From: Heterodera schachtii
Taxonomy: Eukaryota > Nematoda > Chromadorea > Rhabditida > Heteroderidae
Assembly (NCBI GenBank): GCA_023374025.1
Contig: SIJG01000083.1
Location: forward strand, 213,709-277,708
Direction: 5' to 3'
DNA: 64,000 bases
Both the position numbers and the translations under genes were made by a program. The notes under the pieces are model-generated. The model was not told where the DNA came from and made no database searches. It saw only the letters and a program-made list of their open reading frames with translations. Shown here piece by piece: positions 11,143 through 21,897 of the stretch (its first letter is position 1; every line of letters starts with the position of its first letter).

Positions 11143-14100
11143 TCACTCGTCATCCAAAACAACGTCATGGCAATAGAAAGGGCAAACAATGTCCGAAAAG
11201 GTGTCCAGAATACGCATCACCGTCGACCTAAACAATTACCATAAATTGAATTTCTTATTTCTCATCTTCCTTCATTCACAAAATTACCTTTCCAACTGAG
11301 TGCGATACATAATGTCTGAAGTTATTGGATGAGTGAAAACAATAGAATAATTGTGACATTACAATTAAAAAACAATGACAAAAAAGATAGCATACATAAA
11401 ACCAGAGACACCAATTGGATCGACCGACTGACCCTCCAAGTGATGGCGTCCGTCCATGAATGGCACAATGGTCATAAATGCGGCGAGTATGTCGAACACC
11501 TCCGACTCCGGCACACCGACCAAATGTACGGCGCGCGCGCAAATGGTCAGAATGTGCGACTTCAGCGCCACGGGAATGAACTCACGCGAATCGTGGACCA
11601 ACGAGCATGTCTTGAGGGAAATTAGTGGCCAAAGTAGTAAAAATTCGCCTCCTCCCACCTCTGGCGACAGTCCCAACTCCGCCGCGGGGGGCGGTGGCGG
11701 CCCAACCCATTGCTGTTGTGGTTGTTCTGCTGCTGTTTCTGTACCGTCCTCCTCTCCCCCCTCCTCGACTTCTTTGGCATCATCATTTGAGGCTCCGCTG
11801 TCCCTCCTCCCCCGTTCACTTTGACTGTGGTTGTGTTGCTGCTGGTGCTGGTTGGCTTTGCAACTGTCGTTGGCGTCGGTGGATGGAAGGGGCAGCAAGA
11901 AGAAAAAGGTGTGCAGTTGGACCAGCAACTGATTGCGCAGCAGAAACACCATTAAAGCTGGAAATTTTAAAATTAATGGGAATAGTGAAATTTGACCATT
12001 TTTGAGTGCAAACGAGTTTTGAAAAGGCAACAATGTTGCGACATGTCAAATTATCGGTTTTTAATTACACATGTGCAGAGAGGGACGTCCCGTGTAGATG
12101 GTCATGTCCTGAAGAAAGGAGCCAAGCGAACACGGGGGCGAGAACGCCTCCAACACATCGGCCATGGGACAGCAATCGGAGCCGAAACGGTCACCAAACT
12201 GTGCCTCCAAACTAAAAATGGCGTCAAAACAGTACTAAATGACATCAATAGAAAATATTATGTTGGTGATGTTTGTAATAGATTTACCAAAAACCTAAAA
12301 ACGTCTCGAGAAATTCTTGAAATTGTCGAGAATAAATATGTCCGAAATATTCGGCCAATTTTCGACAAAAATTATCCTCGATTAGAAACAATAATAGTGG
12401 CTAATTAATTGGTGCCGAAGTACGTTCTGAAATTGTGCGGCTGTTGCGGTGCGTTGGCGTACACATTTGTGGTGCAAATTGGGTAGATGAGCATGGCACG
12501 GGCCCACAGCAAATAGTGGCGAACGATTTGTAACACTTGGTCAATGGGAAGGCCGCTCAGATGGGCCAACTCTTCGAAGCTAAAAGGGAGACGGAAATGA
12601 GTTCCGAATTTGGGTAGGGAGCAAAATGCTTTCAAATTTGTTACAGTTCGCCAACCTCCTGCTCGGCTCGTATTCATCGATGAAACGGCGCACGAAAGGG
12701 TTCGAGTCCGGGTTTGGAATGGACTCGTCCAGGAACAGCAGACCATGGTACGGTCTGATGAAAAATTGATAAAAAAATGGCACATTAAAAAATTTTAAGA
12801 AAATTTGCAATGAGACGGGTGGCCCTGATTGTTCAAGTTCACAAATCCACCCAATCTGCCGAAACAATCTCCCTCTCCACTTGACTTGCCGTATGTGCCG
12901 CATTGTCGCTTCAATTTCGGCAGCTGAACGGGACGCAAGTCCGACATGGCAAAGGGCCTTTGGTTCTAAAAATGGTAACAATGGCATTACAATAGTTCAA
13001 ATTTTTTTTCGGAGCTGTCAATTGCCGTTAATTCAAAATGGCCAAAAAGATTTGACAGAAAAACAACGGAAATACGTTATGAATAGGCAAAATACTCCAT
13101 CTGACCATTGTAAATATGACTGATTTTGAAAAGCATTTCAACATGTATAAATTCAAAAGCGAGTGGGAACAGTTCGGTTGGCCCTTTACCGACACAGAAG
13201 CCCACTTCGATGCAGTCGTCGACGAACACGTCCACCATGCCGTAGTCGCACACGTCCTCAAAAATGTCGCGCAAGTGCTTGGCCAGTCCACTCTTTTCTG
13301 GTGAACAACCATATGCATTCATTTGTCGTGCCGTTCTTTCACCCCTCCCGTGCCAACCAACCCAAAATGGCCTCGTACGGGCAGCGGCCCTTCTTCAACT
13401 CGTCCGGCAACGCCTCGTACTCGTCATGGGACGGCTGCATCAAACTGAAAAGGGACGGAGAAAGTAAATGTGCCAAAAGTTGTGTACCAATTAAAATTGC
13501 TAAAAGTGGAAAGCCATTTGTGACATGGCACGGAGGCGTGAAACCACAAACCGTGGAAATAAAGAAACGAGGAAAATCCTGGATAGACTTTTCAATAGTT
13601 TGAACTGATTTTCTGGACAACAACCCAGATACAGGAAAATTAGATTCATAGCCGAACATGAATGCACGAGCAAATGCCAACCTGATTTGGTCCCTCAAAT
13701 AATTGCACCGCTGCTGTTCGGTCTATGAATTGAAAAAATCACTCATTGCCATTGTTTTTTTTCTTCACATTGATGGCAATGGCAATTTTTTTGCTGAGCC
13801 GTTGGAATGCGTCAACAATGTGTCGGTCGGCGGAGCCGCGCAAAATGAACACGACGGCCAACGAATGGACACAGCCGGTGATGTGCCAGGGGAAGCCGAC
13901 AAAACGGAGGTTGTCCACCGAAAAACAATATAATTTCAAAAAAAAATGTTGCCGCTGGGGCAGAAAAACCATTACATAAAAAATTGATCGAGTAAAATAA
14001 GGCCTCATAATCGGTCGGATTGGTAATAAAACATTTCACAATTTAATTCACGGAGTTGTCTTTTTGGTTGACTGTAAATTGGTCAAAAGAGTACTTTGAT

Positions 14101-14723
14101 CTCAAAAGGCGTCCCATTTCCGTTGGAGCCTTTGGCGACGAGCAAAGGGGCCAACATTTTGACGGGAAAGCTGGAAGATTTTGAAAAAAAAAACAATTGC
14201 GCAATTTGCATTTTTTGTCCGACCCAATCGAAGTGCCGTCCAACGCAATGCCGTCTCCAAGATGTTGTTGTTGCTGATCACCGGTGTCAATTGCAGCTGG
14301 TTGGCACCGCACGTCGTCCGGCGTACCGCCGCCGCCCAACTTTGGCACTTCTTTGCCAATCATTGGCACCACAGAGTCTTTGTGCTCATGGCACTTTTCT
14401 GAATTTTTTTATAAATAACAAATGGCAAACAGGAAATTGGGATGGGGATTACCTCGCCTATATCTTTTGGTTTACGTTTTGGTTTCTTCAAAAAAAGCGT
14501 TTTTCTATTTTTGAATATTTACAAAAATTTCTTTCCACCATCATTTTGTTGGCGAAGAGAAGGGGGATAAAAACGAACCCCTGCTGTTAATATGGGCGGA
14601 GTGCGGCGACACACGCCGCTCAAATGGATACATAAACAGCACGCGCTCGGCCGACTCGTCCTTGGACACCAAAATGACGCCGAGTGGTGTCATGGCGGCG
14701 GCAGAGGAGGAAGACGGTGCCAT
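11143..14723 (-). CDS. NPRL3: GATOR1 complex protein NPRL3
   Basis: NPRL3 with NPRL2 and DEPDC5 forms GATOR1, a GTPase-activating complex for Rag GTPases that restrains TORC1 at the lysosome when amino acids are scarce. Fourteen exons: 14723-14579, 14398-14224, 14170-14095, 13954-13769, 13722-13682, 13444-13362, 13297-13190, 12965-12890, 12754-12656, 12579-12424, 12211-12087, 11957-11433, 11315-11288, 11227-11143; the sum is 635 codons plus stop. Signatures are LGVILVSKDE near the start, VDNLRFVGFP, the helical segment SGLAKHLRDIFEDVCDYG, IRPYHGLLFLDE and LLWARAMLIYPICTTNVY, then NQLLVQLHTFFFL and a C-terminal HHLEDIMYRTQLER. Exon 12 carries a long acidic, Gln- and Pro-rich insertion. Exon 4 adds about 12 residues before VDNLRFVG that vertebrate NPRL3 lacks. 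One intron (12755-12889) is GC-AG. A pyrimidine-AG at about 14773 could receive a spliced leader. Confidence 0.9.
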
Positions 14724-15266
14724 GGCGGAAGACGGAGAAGTGGGGCCAAAATGGCGATGGTGGTGGAAAGCTAAAGAAAAGATGTATGGGTGCGTTCGCA
14801 ACATTTATTCAACTGTGAACGGGGTTTGGCCGGCATTCTAAGTCAGTCAAATGTTCCGGAAATAAAAACCATTCCACAAATTTATTAGCGTAATAGTAAC
14901 GCATTTAACAAAAATTATGCATGATAATGTCACCTAAATGCCGCTGCGTTTGTTGCTGATCCAATGGCACCAAAACGGTGCCGTCGGCGGAAAGTGTTGG
15001 GGTGACGGACAACGATTGGTGGACAACCATTTTCAAGACATTTTGTGCAACGTAATTATTCAATTGAAAAACAAAGAATCATTTGATTTAAAAGAAGAAA
15101 ATTTAGGGTAAATGGCAAACAGACGACCATTTTACGAGAAAAAATAAACGAAGAACCAAACTCATTAATTTTAATTGTATATTTATGCATTGGTTATTGG
15201 CATTTTTATTGACAAAATGAAATTAAAGTTGAGTATCAATCTCGGTTCACCACTCAACGGTCACTT
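14724..15266. other. Spacer between PDCL and NPRL3
   Basis: Both neighbours are on the minus strand. A reverse-strand AATAAA at 15205-15210 lies about 60 bases past the PDCL stop and probably ends it. A minus-strand open stretch at about 14920-15032 (MVVHQSLSVTPTLS...) looks codon-biased but has no acceptor site that would join it to PDCL or NPRL3. I leave it unassigned. Confidence 0.45.
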
Positions 15267-16687
15267 TCAGCACTTTGCATCCAATTTCAGAGGAATTCCA
15301 TGTCTGAAATGGCATTTTTTGATTTCGTTACAAAAGTTTAAGGGACAAACAAACCCCCGCAAAAACTTGTACAGCTCGGCCCCGTCGTAGTCGTCTCCCA
15401 ATTCGGCACTCATCCGAATAAAATTGCCGATCAACTGCTCATCGCTGTACACTTGCAATGTCGGAAGGGCGTTGAGAGTCTATTTAGGAAAATATAATTT
15501 GTAGATATTTTTAATCGGAGTCATAAATTGGATTAAAACGCACAAAGTTCTCGCTGGTGCCAAGCACTTTCGCCTGCACTTTGTAGAACTTGGCCGCCTT
15601 CGTTGGCCGTGCGGCGCCGCCCAATCGTCCGGCCAATTCCAACAACGCGTCGTTCAGCTGATTGGACTGTTCGTGGCTAAATGAAAGACCAAAGACAATG
15701 ACAAAAGCAATTACTATTAAGTATATCATTAGGAAATGACTCTCCCGCCTCCCTTCCCTTTTTCGGGGCTGAATCAGCCGGGCCATTTTGTTTCCAAAAG
15801 TTGCCGAATTTTCAGGAATTGGGGCACCGATAGCCACATTTTTAAGACAAACCCATCGCTGTAAATGTGGATGAACAACAGGGCACCGTTGCACGACTCA
15901 TTCTCGATCAGAGATAAAAAGTCAAGACGACTCGGCACTTCCAAAATACGCCCCTTTGAGGGGCAAGGGATGGTCAAATGAACCACAAAGTATGGATAAA
16001 TTGAACAAATGAGACAAACCCTAGCCAAGTTTTTGAGCTGTTCAACGCGACGGCTTCGGATTCGCTCCAATTCGTCTTCATCTCCGCTCTCCGTCCCATC
16101 CGTTGTAGGTTTATGCGACAACGAGAAACGATTTGCCACTTGGAGAAACTGTGAAAAGAAAGTTTTGAAGGATTGTATAACAAGAAAACAAATATTTCAC
16201 ACAACATGTTATAGTACAAAAAAATAGTCGAAAGAATGAAATTGCACATGTCTTCGCAAATTCCATGCGCATGATATGAAGGAATCCTAATATAATACAC
16301 CAAACTATTCCACTCTACAGAAGCAGTATTTTTACCGACTTATTGTTAGAACCAAGATGGGCATGGTAAACATCCGTTTTCTTCCCACCTTTGCCTCGTC
16401 TAAAGCAGCCCTTGTCAAGTTTTCTTGCCGGAAACGCTCAAAATCCGCTAAAACGCCCTTTGGTCCCGTCCTTGGCGTGCCATCTGATGTATTCACATCT
16501 GTTGTTGTATAAATTTTTCATCCTTCATCATAATGACAAACATACTCTTTGACTGCTGACTTTCAGCCAGAGATGATTGCATTACACCCCCAACAACAGC
16601 AGTGCCATCCCCTTCATATTCCTCATCAGAGGATGAACAATATCCAACTGAGGGACCGTCCAACAGTTTTTCGTCAATTGAAGCCAT
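15267..16687 (-). CDS. PDCL: Phosducin-like protein
   Basis: Phosducin-like proteins bind the G-beta-gamma dimer and act as cochaperones with the CCT chaperonin in G-beta-gamma assembly in the cytosol. Exons 16687-16546, 16498-16389, 16148-16020, 15953-15853, 15676-15544 and 15479-15267 give 275 residues. The N-terminal phosducin motif reads TGPKGVLADFERFRQ, then an acidic helix EDELERIRSRRVEQLKNL. The thioredoxin-like domain follows with SLIENESCNGALLFIHIYSDG, NQLNDALLELA, KFYKVQAKVLGTSENF and the strand-helix end QVYSDEQLIGNFIRMSAELGDD. After this it reads through about 30 unmatched residues to the stop. The poly(A) signal at 15205 supports that end, though an alternative last exon is not excluded. 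Subfamily 1 rather than 2 or 3 is inferred from the TGPKGV motif. Confidence 0.88.
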
Positions 16688-16959
16688 TTTTAAGAGAAAA
16701 AAAAATTCAGACAAAATTTATTTGTATCGTTTCGAAAAAAGATGAAATATTTGATGAATATTAAATTGGAAGCTATGAATTGAATTTTTGAGTGACATCT
16801 TTCCTGAGTTAATTTTAAATCAGATATTTTATTTAAAGAAATGAGAAAGCTTGACTGGGAACAAATTTACTGAGAACAACATCAAAATTTTTGCCCTGAG
16901 AGTTAGTTAAGAATCAAAAAATAAACGGAGACGATGTAAATTGTCCGTATTCACAGTTG

Positions 16960-17760
16960 TTTCTTTTTCTCCTCTTTGACGCCGACGAAACCGATTGCAA
17001 AAATAACAGCCGGGAACCAAAGGACAAAACTGAATGCCTCATTTATTTTTTGCGATTAACACATTGGGAACCAGAGAAATGTGCAGCGGATCAAAGCCGA
17101 TGCGGTTTCCGCATGACTCATTCGGCGTGAATTGGCTTTCATAGCCACAGCAACAGGCTATAATATCACTTTGGTATTTGGTTGTAAATTTGGTACTAGT
17201 TGCAAATTGGTGGATTTTGATTTGCAAAGGATTTAAAAAAAGATTCAAAAGGCATCAATTTGCAAGGGGCGTCGTAAATCATAAAAGCTATCATACCGGC
17301 GCTACAAATGAAATAAACAGCAAAAAGATGTGCAGCGTGTTTTGGAGGGAGTCGTTTTCGGCAAGGAGAGAAGCGATGATATTTTGTTGTTTTCCGAGTT
17401 CGTTGCTCTGGTCTTGGAGTTGTTTGCTCTGGTCTTGGAGTTGTTTGCTCTGGTCTTGGAGTTGTTTGCTCTGGTCTTGGAGTTCGATGCTTTGCTCTAC
17501 TAAGGCTCTTCTTAATGTGGCAATTTCATTCTGTGCGAGGCGATTGCTTTCTCGGTTGCGCTGCTCCAACTCAAGCCGAATTTGTTCCGACTGTTCGAGT
17601 TCCTGTTGTAAATTTTGTAGTTGTCCTAATTGGAGTAACATTGGGGCAACTTCGTCGTCTTGGATCCCCTTAATATGTTTTAGCTCAAAATTCGAACCGA
17701 AAATTTTGGCCTTCCCGGCCCGGATATCGACTTATTCCTCGGGGAATCGGGTTTATTGGC
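16960..17760 (-). CDS. Coiled-coil protein fragments, unrecognised
   Basis: An open stretch at 17641-17291 encodes a Gln/Glu/Leu-rich coiled coil (LGQLQNLQQELEQSEQ...) with three exact 7-residue units reading QLQDQSK. Upstream, in frame to about 17730, it reads AKIFGSNFELKHIKGIQDDE. A second open stretch at about 17170-17039 (DIIACCCGYESQFTPNESCG...) ends at a stop and could be the last exon. I could not fix the first exon or prove that the two parts join. No family is recognised. A gene disturbed by the neighbouring transposon insertions is possible. Confidence 0.35.
17419..17481. repeat. Three exact 21-base tandem units
   Basis: Units at 17419-17439, 17440-17460 and 17461-17481 are identical ('gttgtttgctctggtcttgg' plus a final a). 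A partial unit precedes them. Being a multiple of three, the array adds whole heptads to the minus-strand coiled coil. Confidence 0.9.
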
Positions 17761-17875
17761 AATTCAACTTAACTAAAGAGTATGGATCAAAAATCATGAA
17801 AAATTGCCGGCAAATATTAGTCATATCATTACACTCACCCACAAAATTGCTCAAATCAATTTTATAGGTTTTCTT

Positions 17876-18006
17876 GCGCTAGTTGCAAAGAGGACATTTT
17901 TGAATTTATCAAAAAACAAAAGGGGGGACCCTTTTGATTTGCAACGGGTTCCCCCCTTCTGTTTTTACTTTTTGATAAATTCAAAAAGGTCCTCTGCAAC
18001 TAGCGG
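17876..18006. mobile_element. Foldback MITE with 9-base target duplication
   Basis: The element is almost one hairpin. The left arm runs from GCGCTAGTTGCAAAGAGGA to a run of G and ACCC. The right arm is its reverse complement with small changes and ends in TCCTCTGCAACTAGCGG. The identical 9-mer GGTTTTCTT flanks it at 17867-17875 and 18007-18015. There is no room for a transposase, so it is non-autonomous. A 9-base duplication is typical of Mutator-type transposition; assignment beyond that is inference. Confidence 0.85.
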
Positions 18007-18589
18007 GGTTTTCTTATACGCGAAACTGTTAACCATCAAAAATTTCGCCTCCCATCGATTCGTCTACTCAACGATTCGTCTATTCAACGATTCGTCTACT
18101 ATACGATTCGTCTACTCAGCCAAAATGTGACGATTCGTCTATTCAGTCAAATGTCAACGATTCGTCTATTATACGATTCGTCTACTCGACGATTCGTCTA
18201 CTCAGCCAAAATGCGACGATTCGTCTACTCAGCCAAAATGTGACGATTCGTCTACATTATTCGTCTACTCCTCAAAAAAAGTTCTAAAACCCGGATTCGA
18301 ACTCGAACAAACTTTAAAGCCATTTTTCTGGGGTTTTCCTACTTAAAAAAGCAGTTTCCATAGCTTTTTATGGCGCTTCACACAATTCTAACACTCTTAG
18401 ACTAATTCAGAACCAAGAATACACAAAAATCAAGACCCTTCCGAAGAAATATTCAATCAAAAACTTGCATAAAATTTTACTGATCAAACATAACAAAACG
18501 AATCAATATGATGATTATCACAAGATTTGGGTTAAACAAATTGCAACCGATATTATGAGGAATAAAGGTTATAAAATTTCAATCTTCTG

Positions 18590-18820
18590 GCTCTGCATGT
18601 TCAATTGTTCAGTGCCGTCGAGAAGCGACTGGGCCAACTTGTCGCGCAATCTCTTCATTTCAGCGGTTCAAATAATGCGGAATTGCTGCTGATTCTTTTT
18701 GTTTCACGTTCCTAAAACTTAAAAGAAGAAAAAACCATTGAATTGGGACGGACCATCGGAACTTACTTCTCCCTTTTTGGTGGTGCCTTCGCTGTCGTGC
18801 AACAATGTTTTCGCCATCCT
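18590..18820 (-). pseudogene. Coding-like fragments inside the element
   Basis: A minus-strand ATG near 18818 begins MAKTLLHDSEGTTKKGE and meets a good donor (GAA|gtaagt). After an acceptor near 18712 only a short frame continues. A second frame below it (MKRLRDKLAQSLLDGTEQLN) looks like a helical protein segment but is cut off from the first by a stop. This pattern fits captured or decayed exons. No parent gene is recognised. Confidence 0.35.
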
Positions 18821-18941
18821 TCATTAATTGGTCACGGGCAGCAAAAATGCAAAGGGTTTACCCGGTCCTGTTGCCGTAAATCTTCCTTTTCTGCCTAAAA
18901 ACTGAAACAAATAGGACTAAAAAAGTTGCAGACGCACCTTC

Positions 18942-19211
18942 TCATTCTGCCGCCAGTGCGAGATCAATGCCCATAGCAACAAAGATTTCGTCCTTGGTGT
19001 CTGCATGGACTTCCGCCAGCATTTTGGATGGATTTTGGCGCGGGTTTTCCATCGCTGTCTTCTTAATTTTGTTGCGTTTTTGCTCTGCGTGGAAGCACAC
19101 TGGATTTGGCAGATAATTGTGGCTGTTGTCGTCGAAATCTGACGACTTTCTTGTGCGTTTTGGTGCCTTCAGTAGCTGCTGTTGTTCAATTAGTGTTCGA
19201 ATTGATTTCAT
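18942..19211 (-). CDS. Small basic hypothetical protein inside the element
   Basis: An 89-residue frame starting MKSIRTLIEQQQLLKAPKR and ending IFVAMGIDLALAAE with a TGA stop. A pyrimidine-AG just before the ATG would suit spliced-leader addition. It lies between the two minisatellite arrays. No family is recognised. It could be a host gene fragment carried by the element or a chance frame. Confidence 0.4.
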   Translation of the reverse strand: MKSIRTLIEQQQLLKAPKRTRKSSDFDDNSHNYLPNPVCFHAEQKRNKIKKTAMENPRQNPSKMLAEVHADTKDEIFVAMGIDLALAAE

Positions 19212-19869
19212 TTGCTTAAAATGAGAAAATTGATTTAAAATAGGTTGAATTAATAAATTATTAAAAAACGTTGAAAGTAGCAAATGGATCAGGAGGAATA
19301 TAGCATAAAATATATTTGATACTTTAAGCCCTTGGTCTGTTTCGGGTCTAAATATATGTCATAGGGTCATAACAAGTCCAGCGCCCAAGAAAATGTAAAA
19401 ATTTTCATATTCACATTGATTTTTGTTCATAAATAATTTATATTTGTTTTAGTAGACGAATCGTCACTTTTTGGCTGAGTAGACGAATCGTTTAGTAGAC
19501 GAATCGTTGCTTTTTTGCTTAGTAGACGAATCGTCACTTTTTGGCTGAGTAGACGAATCGTCGAATAGACGAATCGTGTAATAGACGAATCGTGGCTTTT
19601 TGGCTGAGTAGACGAATCGTCACTTTTTGGCTGAGTAGACGAATCGTCGAGTAGACGAATCATAGGCGCGCCAAAAATTTAGTCGCTTCAGTTTTTAATT
19701 TTTTTTTTTTTGGCGAAATGTCTTTATTCAAAGTTTAAAGATATGTTCCCCAAAATCTCTGAAAAAGCGTGCCATAAAAAGTGCTTTGAAAAAAAAGGTC
19801 GTTGCATTGATTGGCCTAATCCCAAACTAAAATAGAAGACTACCCGTTTCATTTTATTCATCAATGTCC

Positions 19870-20012
19870 CATAAATTTTGAAAAAGTCCCGGTTCCGGCG
19901 GGGCCCTGGGCCCAAAAATTGGGACCGGGAGTCTCAGACCCGGAATCCCGTCCCGATCTATTTCCAAGTTCCGACTCAGTCCCGACCATTTCAAAATTCC
20001 GGGCTCTGTTTA
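19870..20012. repeat. Dispersed GC-rich repeat, copy B
   Basis: A CG-rich stretch of short words (ggttccggcggggccc, gggaccgggagtctc, ggaatcccgtcccgat) ends in 'ttcaaaattccgggctct', the same core as copy A. The surroundings are AT-rich. Confidence 0.7.
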
Positions 20013-21359
20013 AACTCTGCGAACATCTATACATTCCAACAAATAATAAAACAAACATTCTGAAGCGCCATTAAAATATAATTACTGGTGAGCACAAGGT
20101 GGTTTTAACAGTGAAATGTTGTAGTTGTTTTTTTGTCGGGAAATAAAATGTGTGCTTTTTTAATATACGTAGTATGTATAACCAATAAATAGGCCAGAGA
20201 TTTAAATTTCCTGAAAATAATATCAAGCGTTAATGGATTCATGAATTTTCATGTCATGTACAAGGCTTCCATTTTCAGATGTTATTTCAGAAGAACATGA
20301 CAGTATTCTAATGCTTCTGCAAATTTTCAAAGAATTATAAAAAGGTTGAGCTGAAGCGTATCAAAAACGGACGAAACCAAACTCGTACAAGGCCAACTCA
20401 ACTACCCTGATTCGTACTTTTTTCCACAAAAAACCGTCATAATTTTTGTCAAAGTCGACCATAGCCAACAAGATTCTCTATTACTTGCAAAATTCAAGAA
20501 AATTTAGTTTTTCAAAATATAGATAGGACCATAAATTAAAAAATCGTCCACTAAATTTGAAAATCGAAAAATTTGAGTTTTTGACTTTTTGTTGTGTTGG
20601 AATTCAGGTCCCGGATTCGGTATTGGTCGAAATGGATGCCAGATTTGTGATCAGAAACCCAAAAACCCTTGGAAATATGGTTTTGTCTTTTGAAAGTAAA
20701 AAATTTTTAGAAAATTTGGGGGGTGGACAACTTTATTATTTATTACCCATAGACTCGCTTCCTTCCGCACTTAAAAATTGGTTTTTATGGTTGTAAAAAG
20801 CGAGGCTAATACATATTAGAAACTTAAAAAAGGTTCAATTTACGCACACGCCTTCAAAACGTAACATTTATGAACAATCACTAAAAAATTGGACTGAATG
20901 GATACAAAATGTGGAGTGAACGGCGTTTGTGTCGGTCGGTTTTTTGGAGATGTTTTCACTTATGGACGGAGTGACAATCGCTTCTATTCAAATATCACCG
21001 TATAACATGCAATTATCCAATTATATTCAAATTCAAAAATAATAATCACTTTGAAAGTCTTCAGAAGGGGTCATTTCAGTCGTGCCGTGCCTTTTTTTTT
21101 TGTGGACAGGCCCCAAAAATTTTTGGAAAGTCGGAATCCCAAAAACGTAGGAAATCGGAATTCCGTGCCATCCCTCTGGTGGACATAGTGGACCGGCTTC
21201 TTCGGGCAAGACAAGTTTTAGTAAGGAAATGATAGGAAACGGTGAGATTATCTTCCGATGTCCGTTATCCAACTGCTGGGCGTTAACTACGCAGAAACAC
21301 AGTCAATTATGGCAGAAAATCGAATGTTCAACAATGGAAAACGGTCAGAGAACTCTTTC
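20013..21359. other. Gene-free AT-rich stretch
   Basis: The only notable frame is 20557-20796 (+), 79 codons, with no domain or splice context. No tRNA or repeat is evident. It may be decayed transposon sequence in the island at 17-22 kb. Confidence 0.4.
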
Positions 21360-21370
21360 AGTTTAAGGTA

Positions 21371-21643
21371 GGGTTGCTCCCCGACATGTTTCGGGGAATT
21401 ACGAAAGTCGTAAATTGCACTTGAAATAAGATGTAAGTATCTTTAAATGAGTTTTTAAGACTTTCTTGTTCTGGACTTTTTCTTTTTGTGTCTTTTTAGA
21501 CTTTTTATGAAAATTTCCTCCCCGACGAAGGTGTTGCTCCCCGACATTTTTTAAATTTCTCCAGCCATCCCCGACAAATTCTTTCGGGGAATTTCCTCCC
21601 CGTTCCCCGACATTTTGCTCCCCGAGGCTCGGGGAGCAACCCT
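21371..21643. mobile_element. 273-base MITE with TIRs and 10-11-base duplication
   Basis: Terminal inverted repeats read GGGTTGCTCCCCGA at the left end and TCGGGGAGCAACCCT at the right. The 11-mer AGTTTAAGGTA occurs directly outside both ends, at 21360-21370 and 21644-21654. Inside are subterminal copies of the word CCCCGACATTTT in both orientations. There is no coding capacity. The duplication length points to a Mutator-like transposase acting in trans. A diverged relative lies at 57091-57331. Confidence 0.9.
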
Positions 21644-21897
21644 AGTTTAAGGTACGAAAAAAATTTCAAAAATCTTTTTTTTAAATGTTTTTTTTTGCAA
21701 ATAATTTAGGTACTTTTGGGAAATGATTTTTATCTAAACTATACAGTTAATTTGACCTAAAAATTTTTTCGTAAAATTTTTACTATGCAAGTGTTAAAGA
21801 GAGTAAATTGTAATCAAGCGGCTTTACTTTTTTTTCTCAAAAATAATCATTCACCAAAGCAAAAAATAAATAAAAGCAGTACAGCAGATAGCATCAT

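Larger units (their letters stand above)
18046..19671. mobile_element. 1.6-kb element with inverted minisatellite ends (Pack-MULE-like)
   Basis: An array of about 11 copies of GATTCGTCTA-type units lies at 18046-18272. About 10 copies lie in exact inverse orientation at 19450-19671. Units are 16 bases (ACGATTCGTCTACTAT type) or 27 bases with an added CAGCCAAAATG. Outer ends read CGCCTCCCATCGATTCG and, reversed, GCGCGCCTATGATTCG. The 9-mer CAAAAATTT directly flanks the whole unit at 18037-18045 and 19672-19680. The inside (18273-19449) holds minus-strand coding-like pieces but no recognised transposase. A B-box-like GTTCGAATCC lies on the minus strand near 18300. I interpret this as one transposed unit with minisatellite terminal inverted repeats. 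Confidence 0.75.

Noticed and set aside
14920..15032. Extra last exon of PDCL
   Set aside because: No acceptor site lies upstream in the right place, and a poly(A) signal follows the nearer stop at 15267.
18046..19671. CRISPR-like array
   Set aside because: The units are direct minisatellite repeats without unique spacers, are paired in inverse orientation, and the genome is eukaryotic.
20557..20796. 79-codon plus-strand frame
   Set aside because: Isolated in AT-rich DNA with no domain or neighbouring exon.
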